Source: Elusimicrobia bacterium RIFOXYA12_FULL_51_18
GTDB taxonomy: Bacteria > Elusimicrobiota > Elusimicrobia > Elusimicrobiales > UBA9959
Length of the DNA: 64,000 nucleotides
Direction: 5' to 3'
NCBI GenBank assembly: GCA_001800245.1
Contig: MGVA01000027.1
Span: 90,559 to 154,558, forward strand
Numbering within the stretch: the stretch's first letter is position 1; each line of letters starts with the position of its first letter. Made by a program: the position numbers and the translations under genes. A model generated the notes under the pieces. It had not been told where the DNA came from and did no database searches. It worked only from the letters and a program-made list of their open reading frames with translations. This document shows positions 33,801-42,794 of the stretch, piece after piece.

Positions 33801-34250
33801 ATGAGCACTCTATACGGCGAATATTCATACGTGATGGATTCCAAGAACCGCATGTTCATTCCCGCCCGGTTCAGGGAAGAGCTTCACAAAGAAGATAAAA
33901 ACTATTTCATGCTTTCCATCGGGCTTGACCGCTGCCTCTACCTGTTCCTGCCGGCTAAGTGGGAAGAACTTATAGCCAACAACATGGCTATTTTCAAGTC
34001 GGAGAACAAAGAAGAGGAACGGGCCTTTAAAAGATTTTTTTTCGGCAACGCGACCGACGCCCAACTGGACGAGCAGGGCAGGATACTGGTGCCGCAAAAT
34101 CAAAAACAATATGCCTCTCTTAAAAAAGACATAGTGATAAGAGGGGCGGGGAACAAGGCGGAAATATGGGATGCACGGAGCTGGTCCAAATACAAAAAAG
34201 ACATCATGGAACCGTCGGCCGAAAAGTTCAGCAAGATCTTCGACCTGTGA
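33801..34250 (+). CDS. mraZ: Transcriptional regulator MraZ
   Basis: 149-residue protein with two AbrB-like SpoVT folds, each with a DxxxR-type signature: MDSKNRMFIPARFRE near the start and DEQGRILVPQ in the second half. It forms a ring oligomer that binds tandem DNA repeats before the dcw cluster and usually represses it. I choose the ATG at 33801, where homology starts; the frame is open to a TTG at 33765. No Shine-Dalgarno is obvious. rsmH follows 11 bases downstream. Confidence 0.92.
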   Translation: MSTLYGEYSYVMDSKNRMFIPARFREELHKEDKNYFMLSIGLDRCLYLFLPAKWEELIANNMAIFKSENKEEERAFKRFFFGNATDAQLDEQGRILVPQNQKQYASLKKDIVIRGAGNKAEIWDARSWSKYKKDIMEPSAEKFSKIFDL

Positions 34251-34261
34251 GAAATAGTGAA

Positions 34262-35149
34262 ATGGATACGAACTACACACACCAGCCGGTGCTGCCGGAA
34301 GAGGTGGCCGGGCTTCTGATCACCGACAAGTCCGGGATCTACGTTGACGCCACGCTTGGCCTGGCCGGCCATGCCATAAAAATGCTTTCAGTCCTTAACG
34401 AAGGGGCGCGGGTATTCGGAGTGGACTGGGACCCGGAAATGGCCGCGCTGGCCGCTAAGAACCTGGAGCCGTACGGGACCAGGGCAAAAGTAATCCAGGG
34501 GAATTTCGCCAACATCGACGAGATCCTGACCAGGGAAAACCTTACCGGCATCACCGGCATCCTGTTCGACCTAGGCATCTCATCCCTTCACTTCGACAAG
34601 CCGTCGAGAGGCTTCAGCCTCAAGCACGAGGGGCCGCTGGATATGCGCATAAACCCCGCTAATCCGCTGACCGCCTACAATATAATCAATCATTGGCCCT
34701 ACGAACAGATCGAGCACCTCATCCGCGTCTGCGGAGAGCCCAAGTCCAACAAGATCGCACGCGCGATAGTGGAGAGGCGGACCGTAAAGCCGCTGGAAAC
34801 AACCGCGGAACTGCGGAGCCTTATAGAAAGAGTGATCCCTTTCCGGGGTGAAAAGATCCACCCGGCCACTAAAACTTTTCTGGCGATCAGGGTGGCGGTC
34901 AACTCCGAATTTGACAATCTTACCAGGGGAATACAGAAAGCCATGCCATTTCTGGCCAAGGGCGCCAGGATGGGCATAATAACCTTCCATTCTCTGGAGG
35001 ACAGGATAGTAAAAGAGACTTTCAAGATCATGGCGGATATGGGCGGCTGGAAAATGATCACAAGAAAGCCGGTCGTCCCTTCAGAAACGGAAACGCTGCA
35101 GAATAAAAGGGCACGAAGCGCGAAACTGCGCGTTATCGAAAAAGCGTAA
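34262..35149 (+). CDS. rsmH: 16S rRNA (cytosine-1402-N4) methyltransferase RsmH (MraW)
   Basis: 295-residue SAM methyltransferase acting on C1402 in 16S rRNA. Conserved HQPVLPEEVAGLL at the N-terminus, VDATLGLAGHA (SAM binding), GILFDLGISSLHFD, RGFSLKHEGPLDMRI, and near the end GIITFHSLEDRIVK are present. Met at 34262 begins the family homology (MDTNYTHQPV). It is the second gene of the cluster, as usual. Confidence 0.95.
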   Translation: MDTNYTHQPVLPEEVAGLLITDKSGIYVDATLGLAGHAIKMLSVLNEGARVFGVDWDPEMAALAAKNLEPYGTRAKVIQGNFANIDEILTRENLTGITGILFDLGISSLHFDKPSRGFSLKHEGPLDMRINPANPLTAYNIINHWPYEQIEHLIRVCGEPKSNKIARAIVERRTVKPLETTAELRSLIERVIPFRGEKIHPATKTFLAIRVAVNSEFDNLTRGIQKAMPFLAKGARMGIITFHSLEDRIVKETFKIMADMGGWKMITRKPVVPSETETLQNKRARSAKLRVIEKA

Positions 35150-35196
35150 GATAAAGCGGCGCTAATCAGAAGCTCCGGGCTGGAGCGGGAGGAATC

Positions 35197-35367
35197 ATGA
35201 ATCCGGAAAACATACTTAAAACTGGTTCAAAAATAAGCAAGTTCCTCAGCGGCCGGGCCGCAAGGTCTAAGCTAAACAGTCTTAAAGCGGCTGTCTGCCC
35301 CACCAAGATATTCTATCTATGGGAAAAGCACGGCATTAAACGGATAGAACTCTTCAGCATGGAATAA
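35197..35367 (+). CDS. 56-residue hypothetical protein between rsmH and ftsL
   Basis: Small basic protein (MNPENILKTGSKISKFLS..., ending IKRIELFSME) with a very good ribosome-binding site, GGGAGGAATC, directly before the ATG. One Cys and several Lys/Arg; no hydrophobic membrane segment. Its position and spacing (47 bases after rsmH, 16 before the FtsL-like gene) show it is part of the dcw operon. I do not recognise a family. It may be a lineage-specific division or ribosome-related protein. Confidence 0.65.
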   Translation: MNPENILKTGSKISKFLSGRAARSKLNSLKAAVCPTKIFYLWEKHGIKRIELFSME

Positions 35368-35383
35368 GAGAACCGATAGCGAT

Positions 35384-35722
35384 ATGGCAAAGACAAAGAT
35401 CTTAAGACTGGCGATGCTGGCGGCAACCGGGGCCGTCTTCTTCATATACGCATGGGAAAACCTGCAGGCGACCAAACTCGGTTACAGAATTGAAGGCCTC
35501 CGCAGGGAGATCAAAGACCTTGAGAATACTAATAGTTACCTGAAAAAAGAGATCCGGGCCTCCCTGGCGCCTGAAAAACTCCAGACCGAAGCGTTAAAGA
35601 TCGGCCTAGTATATCCGGAACCGGACGCCCTGGTCCTTCTGGAAGACAAAAATTCCTACAAACCCGCAAAAGGATGGCTGGCCCAGCTTTTCGGTTTTAC
35701 AAGCCGCCGGATAAAGACGTAA
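35384..35722 (+). CDS. ftsL: FtsL-like cell division protein
   Basis: 112 residues: a short cytoplasmic N-terminus, one membrane helix (LRLAMLAATGAVFFIYAW), then a coiled coil (LGYRIEGLRREIKDLENTNSYL) and a LAPEKLQTEALKIGLVYPEP segment typical of the FtsL/DivIC family. It should join FtsB and FtsQ in the divisome, next to PBP and FtsW. Sequence similarity in this family is weak, so the name relies on architecture and position between rsmH and the PBP gene. Confidence 0.75.
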   Translation: MAKTKILRLAMLAATGAVFFIYAWENLQATKLGYRIEGLRREIKDLENTNSYLKKEIRASLAPEKLQTEALKIGLVYPEPDALVLLEDKNSYKPAKGWLAQLFGFTSRRIKT

Positions 35723-35776
35723 GTTACTGAATTCAACCCGGGCTTTGGCCTATTGGCTGCCCCGCCAAAGTCTTCA

Positions 35777-37468
35777 ATGACAGCGAAAACCATCAGAACA
35801 AGAATTAAGGCCTGTTTGTTTATCGCCGCCGCGCCTGTTATTCCAATAGCGTTGCGGCTGTTCTATCTGCAGACCATAAATCACGATAATCTTTCCGCCA
35901 CCGCTGGCCGGGAATTTAACAGGACGGTTTCCGAAACAGGCCCCAGAGGAAGGATCTTCGATACCGATGGAAATCTCCTTGCGGAATCCATAGTAACCTG
36001 GAACTGCAGCCTGTTTAAAAAAGAGCTTCAGGACCCGCCCCGCGCACTCGACTCCCTGGCTTCGGCCCTCGCAATTCCCAAAAAAGACCTGCTGGCCAAG
36101 TACCGCAAAAGCAAAAACTTCGTAATAGTGAAAAAAAACCTGGACCAATCCCAGGCCGAAGCGGTACGGGCTTTAAAACTGAAAGGCGTACTTCTTGACT
36201 CCTGGCAGAACCGCTATTACCCTTCGGGCAACCTCGCCAGGAACATTCTGGGCATCGTTGGCGCCGATAAGGGACTGACCGGGGTGGAATTACTTTACAA
36301 CAAGGTTCTCACCGGCCAGGTAAGCCGCCGTGAGATAGTTCGCGACGCCGGTGGAAAGATAATCTACAAGAACGAACTGGAAGGCGAAGCCGCGCCTATG
36401 GATATCCATCTGACCATAGACAAGAATATCCAGTTTTTCGCCCAGGAGGCTATAAAGAAGTACGCCGAAAAGAACCGATCCGACCTCGCCATGGTCCTGG
36501 TACAGGATCCCAATACCGGCCGGATCCTCGCTATGGCCACCTACCCGGAAGACCTGGAAAAGATAGAACCCGTGGAATGGGTCTATGAACCGGGTTCAAC
36601 TTTTAAAGCCATAACCTTATCAGCCGCATTGGAAAAAAACATCGTTACCACGAAAGACGCTTTCTACTGCGAGAACGGGGCCTGGGCGCTTAACAATAAA
36701 GTTACCATCCACGACCACGAACCGGAAAAGAGCCTGACACTGTCGGGCGTTATAGAGCGGTCTTCCAACATCGGTGCGGCAAAGATCGGCCTCAAACTGG
36801 GCCTGGAGAACTTTTATCTTTACGTGAGGGCCTTCGGCTTCGGCACTAAGACCGGACTGGGCTTCCCTGGAGAATCGCCAGGCATCCTGCGCGCTATAGA
36901 AAAATACAAAACCGTCGATCTGGCGGTGGGCTCTTACGGCCACGGCATGGCCGCCACTCCCATACAGGTGGTAAACGCCTACTCCGCGCTGGCCAACGGG
37001 GGGGAATTGCTGGAAACACGCCTTGTGGACCGCATAACTAACTCCGACGGCAAGGCCGTCTTCAAGAATGAACCGGCAGTCGTGCGCCGCATAATTTCCA
37101 AAGACACCGACGCAACCGTGAAAAACATTCTACTGAACGTAGTGGAATCCGGTACCGGCAAGAATGCCGCTGTTCCGGGCTATCTCATAGCCGGCAAGAC
37201 CGGCACCTCAAAAAAGATAGACCCCAGGACCGGCAAGTATCTGACAAACAAGAATGTGGCCTCTTTCTGCGGATTTTTCCCGGCTGACAAGCCGCAATAC
37301 ACCATACTGGTCATATTGGACAACCCCAAGGTTTTATATTACGGAGGAGAGACGGCCGCGCCGGCCTTCCAGGAGATCGCCAAGAAAATCATAACGCTTA
37401 AAGGCATCAAGCCGGACAAGGGTCTCCTTGGGCGCAAGGCCGCCGTGTCCGCGCCGGTAACAGACTAA
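35777..37468 (+). CDS. ftsI: Septal penicillin-binding protein (transpeptidase FtsI)
   Basis: 563-residue class B penicillin-binding protein that cross-links peptidoglycan at the septum. It has an N-terminal anchor (about 10-30), a dimerisation domain with RGRIFDTDGNLLAES, and the transpeptidase domain: EPGSTFKAIT (SxxK with the catalytic Ser), SSNIGAAK (SxN) and GKTGTSKK (KTG). The start is uncertain: the frame opens at a TTG (35753), while the first ATG is at 35777. The order ftsL-ftsI supports the septal role over SpoVD or Pbp2. Confidence 0.92.
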   Translation: MTAKTIRTRIKACLFIAAAPVIPIALRLFYLQTINHDNLSATAGREFNRTVSETGPRGRIFDTDGNLLAESIVTWNCSLFKKELQDPPRALDSLASALAIPKKDLLAKYRKSKNFVIVKKNLDQSQAEAVRALKLKGVLLDSWQNRYYPSGNLARNILGIVGADKGLTGVELLYNKVLTGQVSRREIVRDAGGKIIYKNELEGEAAPMDIHLTIDKNIQFFAQEAIKKYAEKNRSDLAMVLVQDPNTGRILAMATYPEDLEKIEPVEWVYEPGSTFKAITLSAALEKNIVTTKDAFYCENGAWALNNKVTIHDHEPEKSLTLSGVIERSSNIGAAKIGLKLGLENFYLYVRAFGFGTKTGLGFPGESPGILRAIEKYKTVDLAVGSYGHGMAATPIQVVNAYSALANGGELLETRLVDRITNSDGKAVFKNEPAVVRRIISKDTDATVKNILLNVVESGTGKNAAVPGYLIAGKTGTSKKIDPRTGKYLTNKNVASFCGFFPADKPQYTILVILDNPKVLYYGGETAAPAFQEIAKKIITLKGIKPDKGLLGRKAAVSAPVTD

Positions 37469-37625
37469 GAAAGCAAGGTGTTATCCAATGTCCCTTAAGG
37501 ATCGTTTATAGACGGGGATGCCCAAAGCCAACCAATACCACCCGGCTTCGGCCGTGCGTTGAAAAACCTGAAAAAAATTCCTATTATGTTACTGGGCGGA
37601 TTCAGTATTTTACATATAAGGTTTA

Positions 37626-38480
37626 ATGACCAATCCCAGAGTATCTTTTCTTCTTTTAACATTAACCGCCGGAACCCTCTGGGCAGGCTGGGAAGGCTAT
37701 CGGTACGTGGCCAAAAACCTCGTAGGCACGGCGGTCAAACAATCCAAACAGCGCATCGCGGTTATGGCTCTTTCCTCGGAAACCGGTAAAAAGACCCGTT
37801 CCAGCGCCATTATAACGGAAAGACTCACCTCCGAGATCGCCTCCGCCCCAGGTGTAGACGTAATAGAAAGGTCCAGGCTGGACCAGGTTCTCAACGAGCA
37901 AAACATCCAGTCACAGGGCTCCATTGACCCGCTTACCGTCAAAAAGATCGGTAATATCCTGGGCGCGGACGCTCTGGTCACCGGCTCAGTAATCGAACTG
38001 AACGATCAAACCGTGGAAGTGAACGCCCGCCTTGTGGATACTCAAAACGGGAAGATACTTAAAACGGTGAGCAAAAAGATAGATAAGGACTGGCAGGATA
38101 CGCGCAGTTCAGGCTGGGACGATTTCGACATTAACATGGATATGGACGTTGATATGAACGCTCCGGAACCGCTTCTGCCCGGCGGTTTTATTGATACCTC
38201 CTGCAACAGGCTCTCCCGGGACGAAGCGGCAGTAGTTTATATGGGCGCGGAACTTCAGGCTCGCAAAATAGCCCATGAACTAAAAACAGGCAGCCTTAGC
38301 GTGAAAGACCTCACCAGGAACCCGGGCAGCGAAATAAAAGATGCGGAACTTAAACGTTTTTATTACGCCAAGATAAAAGAATGGTATCAGAACGGCAACG
38401 GCATCAAACCTCTAACCGCAGGCGAAGAAGAAACCAGGGAGCGCCTCAGGCCCATGGTTTCCGCTTACCCCTGCAGATGA
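37626..38480 (+). CDS. CsgG/FlgO-like lipoprotein-type protein inside the division cluster
   Basis: 284 residues: an N-terminal hydrophobic signal or anchor (about 5-22), then a CsgG-like domain (RIAVMALSSE, ITERLTSEIASAPGVDVIERSRLDQVLNEQ, then ILGADALVTGSVIEL and VEVNARLVDTQNGKIL). A C-terminal extension with an Asp/Met-rich stretch and a helical tail follows. CsgG-fold proteins form outer-membrane pores or periplasmic scaffolds. The gene lies between ftsI and murE, where none is expected, with 157 bases before it. Its role in envelope assembly is unproven. Confidence 0.65.
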   Translation: MTNPRVSFLLLTLTAGTLWAGWEGYRYVAKNLVGTAVKQSKQRIAVMALSSETGKKTRSSAIITERLTSEIASAPGVDVIERSRLDQVLNEQNIQSQGSIDPLTVKKIGNILGADALVTGSVIELNDQTVEVNARLVDTQNGKILKTVSKKIDKDWQDTRSSGWDDFDINMDMDVDMNAPEPLLPGGFIDTSCNRLSRDEAAVVYMGAELQARKIAHELKTGSLSVKDLTRNPGSEIKDAELKRFYYAKIKEWYQNGNGIKPLTAGEEETRERLRPMVSAYPCR

Positions 38481-38570
38481 CTCCTGATTACTTGATTTAA
38501 GCGGCGGGCAAAACCTAAATCCCGAATTTAAAAATAACCCCGGCCAAACGTGAAAAACGCGGAGAGAACT

Positions 38571-40076
38571 ATGACGATTAAAAAGATTATTGAAGATATT
38601 AAGGATGTAAAGGTTCTCGGCGAACAATGCACTGATATAAAAGGCATAGCCAACGATTCCCGCAAAGTCAAAAGAGGCGACCTGTTTTTCGCGGTGACCG
38701 GCCGGAAAGAAGACGGAAACACATATATCCGTTCAGCGCTTGAAAAAGGCGCGGCGGCTATCGTAACGGATAAACCCGTTCCCGCAGAGTTGACAGAAGC
38801 TTTCCCGAAAGTCGCCTGGTTGCGGGTCCGGGATGTTCTCAAAGCATTTTCAAAAGCCGCCGCCGCGTTTTACGGGCATCCCTCGCGCCGCTTCACGCTT
38901 ATAGGCATTACCGGCACCAACGGAAAGACCACCACCGCCTACCTGCTTGAGAATATCTATACTCTGGCCGGCGCCAGGCCGGGAGTTATCGGCACTATAG
39001 ATTACCGTGTGGGGGGGGAAGTCATCGCCAAGGCGGCCAACACCACTCCGCTGGCCCACGATCTGCATGCTCTTTTCAATTCCATGTCCGGCGCCGGGGC
39101 AAAAGCTGTGGTAATGGAGGTCTCTTCCCACGCCCTGGCCCTGAACCGGGCCGACGAAGCGGCTTTCGACACTGCGGTCTTCACCAACCTCCAGCGCGAC
39201 CACCTGGATTTCCATAACGACCGGGAAAGTTATTTTAAAGCCAAGCTCAGGCTTTTCCAACTTCTCGCGGCTTCGCCAAAAAAAAACCGGAACGCCGTGG
39301 TTAACTCCGACGAAGATAAGGTTGACGAAATTCTCTCCGCTTTGGACTCCAATGTGGCGGCCGTGACTTACGGAATAGACAAACCCGCGGACTTCAGGGC
39401 CGAAAAAATAGAGATATTTCAGGACCGGACGGTGTTCGAACTCAGCGCCCGCGGAACCCGGCGCAGAGTGACCCTCAACCTCCTGGGCCGCTACAATATT
39501 TACAATGCCCTCGCCGCTATAGCGGCGGCTGTTTCCGCGGGCGTGCCGCTTGAAACCGCGGTCAAAGGCGCTGAAACCCTGAACAACGTGCCGGGACGCA
39601 TGGAGCGGGTGGAAGCCGGCCAGCCATTCAGCGTATTCGTGGATTACGCCCACACCGACGCGGCGCTTGAGAACGTGCTTTCGAATCTGGCAAAGATGCC
39701 GCACGGAAAGATCATAACCGTCTTCGGCTGCGGCGGCGACCGCGACCGCACGAAACGCTCCCCCATGGGAAAAGCCGCGGCCTCCATGAGCGATTGCGCC
39801 ATAGTAACAAGCGATAATCCACGCGGAGAGGACCCCGCGCGGATCTTCTCCGACATCGAAGCGGGCCTTAAAGGAAGTTTTTCAAATTACATCATGATCC
39901 CCGACCGCAAAACGGCCATAGTAAAAGCAGTGGAGCTGGCGCAGGCCGGAGATATAGTGCTTATAGCCGGAAAAGGCCACGAGGACTATCAGATACTTAA
40001 AGACCGCACCATCCATTTCGACGACAGGGAAGCTGCGCACGAGGCCATCCGCTTAAAAAGATCCGGACAAAAATAG
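38571..40076 (+). CDS. murE: UDP-MurNAc-tripeptide synthetase MurE (meso-DAP type)
   Basis: 501-residue ligase that adds the third stem-peptide residue to UDP-MurNAc-L-Ala-D-Glu. P-loop GITGTNGKTTTAYLLE, the central domain, and a C-terminal SDNPRGEDP. The DNPR motif is associated with meso-diaminopimelate specificity, suggesting DAP-type peptidoglycan. I begin at the ATG at 38571 (GGAGAG upstream), not the GTG 21 bases earlier. A 112-base gap separates it from murF. Confidence 0.95.
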   Translation: MTIKKIIEDIKDVKVLGEQCTDIKGIANDSRKVKRGDLFFAVTGRKEDGNTYIRSALEKGAAAIVTDKPVPAELTEAFPKVAWLRVRDVLKAFSKAAAAFYGHPSRRFTLIGITGTNGKTTTAYLLENIYTLAGARPGVIGTIDYRVGGEVIAKAANTTPLAHDLHALFNSMSGAGAKAVVMEVSSHALALNRADEAAFDTAVFTNLQRDHLDFHNDRESYFKAKLRLFQLLAASPKKNRNAVVNSDEDKVDEILSALDSNVAAVTYGIDKPADFRAEKIEIFQDRTVFELSARGTRRRVTLNLLGRYNIYNALAAIAAAVSAGVPLETAVKGAETLNNVPGRMERVEAGQPFSVFVDYAHTDAALENVLSNLAKMPHGKIITVFGCGGDRDRTKRSPMGKAAASMSDCAIVTSDNPRGEDPARIFSDIEAGLKGSFSNYIMIPDRKTAIVKAVELAQAGDIVLIAGKGHEDYQILKDRTIHFDDREAAHEAIRLKRSGQK

Positions 40077-40188
40077 AACAAGCGCTCCGTTTTCCTGTTC
40101 CACATGCAAGTTGTCTTCATCGTCGGAAATTGATATATTTTTAATATAAGAGCGGCCATTTTAACTATTCCCCGAGGTTTATAAATTT

Positions 40189-41547
40189 GTGGATCTCAAC
40201 ACCGACATTGAAACCCTGGCGAAGGTCATTAACGGACGGGTGATAAAAGGGAGCATGGGCGCCCCATTCTCCGGGTTTGAGACGGACAGCCGCAGGCTTA
40301 AGGGTGGAGAATTCTTCTGGGCGTTGAAGGGCGAAACTTACGACGCCAATGATTTCCTGGAAACAACGCTGGCCAAAAACGTCAAGGGCTGGATAGCGGA
40401 AAACGGCAAGATCGACGCTCTAAAAGCCCGCCCCGATTTCGCGATCGGCGTCCGAAACACTCTGGAGGCTCTGCACCGCCTTGCCGCCTGGCACCGCGGC
40501 CGGTTCAAACTCCGGCTGACGGCTATCACTGGCTCCAACGGCAAAAGCACCACAAAGGAGATGATCAGGGCCATCTTTGAAACAACCGGCCCAACCGCGG
40601 CCAATATAGGTAATCTCAACAACCATTTCGGCCTGCCGCTCTCGCTCCTTGAACTCCGCGGGGAACATCAATTCGGGGTCTTCGAACTCGGCGCCTCTAA
40701 AAAAGGCGACATTTTAGAAATAGGCAAGCTGGCCGGCCCCACGGCCGCCGTCATAACCAATATCGGCCCCTCTCATCTCCAGTATTTCGGCAGCCTGGAA
40801 GCCGTTTTTCAGACCAAAACCGAGATCATAGACTGCCTGGAACCCGGAGGAACACTGGTCTATAATTCCGACGACGAATACCTGAAGTCCCTCAAGGACC
40901 GCAAGATCGGCAAACTGAGCTTCGGGCGCGGTGATGCCGACATCAGGGTTCTGGACTCAGACGGCGCCTTTAAACTCGGTTATAAAGGCGGCATTATCGA
41001 GATCCGTCTGCCTTCCGACGCCAGGCATAATCATCTTAACGCCGCCGCCGCGGCGGGCGCCGCCATCGCCTGCGGCCTGGACTTGGCGGCGGTAAAGACT
41101 GGCTTGGAAGCCTTCACCCCGCCCCCGATGCGGCTGCAAACGCTGAATATAAAAGGCGCCGCCGTAATTCTTGACGCCTACAACGCTAATCCGGCTTCCA
41201 CGCGGGCCGCACTGGAATCTGTTTTCAACTCGGCTTTCCATAAACCTTTTTATCTTGCGCTGGGTGATATGAAAGAACTGGGCCGGTATTCCGAAAGCTA
41301 CCACGCGGAACTTGGAAAATACCTGGCGGACCTGGACGCGGAGAGGATATTCCTGGCCGGACCGGAAATGAAAGCCGCCGCCGCTGAACTGGAGAAGAAA
41401 GGCAAGGGCGCGAAGCTGATCTACGCCGAGTCTTCAGAGGCATGGGCGCAGGACCTGCGCGCCGCGATTCTTTCCGGCAAGGGCACTTTCCTTCTGAAAG
41501 CCTCCCGTGCGATGAAATTCGAAAAGCTGATAGAAGGATTACAATAA
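40189..41547 (+). CDS. murF: UDP-MurNAc-pentapeptide synthetase MurF
   Basis: 452-residue ligase adding D-Ala-D-Ala to the UDP-MurNAc tripeptide. Seen: FETDSRRLKGGEFFWALKG in the N-terminal domain, ITGSNGKSTTKEM (P-loop), the LNNHFGLPLSLL block, and a C-terminal VILDAYNANPAS segment typical of MurF. It starts at GTG with a GAGG ten or more bases upstream. mraY follows after 52 bases. Confidence 0.94.
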   Translation: MDLNTDIETLAKVINGRVIKGSMGAPFSGFETDSRRLKGGEFFWALKGETYDANDFLETTLAKNVKGWIAENGKIDALKARPDFAIGVRNTLEALHRLAAWHRGRFKLRLTAITGSNGKSTTKEMIRAIFETTGPTAANIGNLNNHFGLPLSLLELRGEHQFGVFELGASKKGDILEIGKLAGPTAAVITNIGPSHLQYFGSLEAVFQTKTEIIDCLEPGGTLVYNSDDEYLKSLKDRKIGKLSFGRGDADIRVLDSDGAFKLGYKGGIIEIRLPSDARHNHLNAAAAAGAAIACGLDLAAVKTGLEAFTPPPMRLQTLNIKGAAVILDAYNANPASTRAALESVFNSAFHKPFYLALGDMKELGRYSESYHAELGKYLADLDAERIFLAGPEMKAAAAELEKKGKGAKLIYAESSEAWAQDLRAAILSGKGTFLLKASRAMKFEKLIEGLQ

Positions 41548-41599
41548 TACGGCACGGGACTGCCGCTATCAATCTGTCCAGCCGACTCCAAGGAGATTT

Positions 41600-42685
41600 A
41601 TGCTTTATTACGTGCACTATTTAAAGGATGTTTTCAGTCCGCTCAACGTTTTCCAGTACATAACTTTCAGGGTAGGGGGCGCGATAATGACGTCCTTCCT
41701 CCTAAGCCTCATAATCGGCCCGCGCCTTATAGCTAAACTGCGTTCTTTTAAGATAAGCCAGATCCAGAGGACGGACGGACCCAAAAGCCATCTCTCAAAG
41801 GAAGGGACCACCACCATGGGGGGCCTGCTTATATTCCTGACCATGGTCCTGAGCACACTGCTGTGGGCCAGGCTGGACAACAGGTTCATTCTGCTGCTCC
41901 TGTTCACCACTGTGACACTGGCTTTCACCGGATGGATGGACGACTATACCAAGCTGGTAAAGAAAAACCCCAAAGGCGCTTCCTCAAAATTCAAATTCCT
42001 GATGCAGATATTCACGGCTATCGTAGTGGTCGGGTACCTGGCCGCCGATCCTCCAAATGCCGCCTACGCAACCCAGCTTGCCATTCCTTACACCAAGGAG
42101 CTTTATCTTAACCTGGGTTTCCTTTACGCGGCACTGGCCATGTTCGCCATCATAGGCTCGTCCAATGCCGTAAATCTGACGGACGGCCTCGACGGCCTGG
42201 CCGCCGGCGCCATAGTCTTCGCCGCCCTGACTTTCGTAATCCTCTCTTACTCGGCCGGCAATGTTAAGCTGGCGGCCTATTTCAAAATTATCCATGTGGA
42301 AGGCGCGGGAGAGATAGCCGTCTTCCTTGCGGCACTCATAGGCTCCTGCCTCGGCTTCCTTTGGTTCAACGCCTATCCGGCCGAGGTTTTCATGGGCGAC
42401 ACCAGTTCGCTTTTCCTGGGCGGAGCTATAGGGGTTTCCGCCATCGCCGTCAAACAGGAACTCATCCTCCCGATAGCCGGTGGGATCTTTCTGCTTGAAA
42501 CTCTGTCGGTGATACTACAGATGGGCTCTTATAAGCTGCGCGGCAAAAAACGGCTGTTTCTGATGGCGCCCATACATCACCATTTCGAACTTAAAGGCAT
42601 AGCCGAATCCAAGGTTACCGTCCGGTTCTGGATAGCTGGCATCATGCTGATGCTGATCGCGCTCTCGTCGTTAAAAATCCGGTAA
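41600..42685 (+). CDS. mraY: Phospho-MurNAc-pentapeptide transferase MraY
   Basis: 361-residue integral membrane enzyme making lipid I from UDP-MurNAc-pentapeptide and undecaprenyl phosphate. About ten helices. Conserved blocks: KEGTTTMGGLLIF, GWMDDYTKLVKKNPKG (catalytic DD), SSNAVNLTDGLDGLAAG, VFMGDTSSLFLGGAIG, and APIHHHFELKG (the HHH motif). AAGGAG precedes the ATG. Confidence 0.97.
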   Translation: MLYYVHYLKDVFSPLNVFQYITFRVGGAIMTSFLLSLIIGPRLIAKLRSFKISQIQRTDGPKSHLSKEGTTTMGGLLIFLTMVLSTLLWARLDNRFILLLLFTTVTLAFTGWMDDYTKLVKKNPKGASSKFKFLMQIFTAIVVVGYLAADPPNAAYATQLAIPYTKELYLNLGFLYAALAMFAIIGSSNAVNLTDGLDGLAAGAIVFAALTFVILSYSAGNVKLAAYFKIIHVEGAGEIAVFLAALIGSCLGFLWFNAYPAEVFMGDTSSLFLGGAIGVSAIAVKQELILPIAGGIFLLETLSVILQMGSYKLRGKKRLFLMAPIHHHFELKGIAESKVTVRFWIAGIMLMLIALSSLKIR

Positions 42686-42794
42686 GCAGCGAGACAGATG
42701 GGCGGTTAAGAGGCAAGCCAAGCGAATATTGCTAATTTTATGCAATCTGGCCGCCTAGCTGTCCAGCTGTCTAGCCGCCCAGCAAAAACGATTT

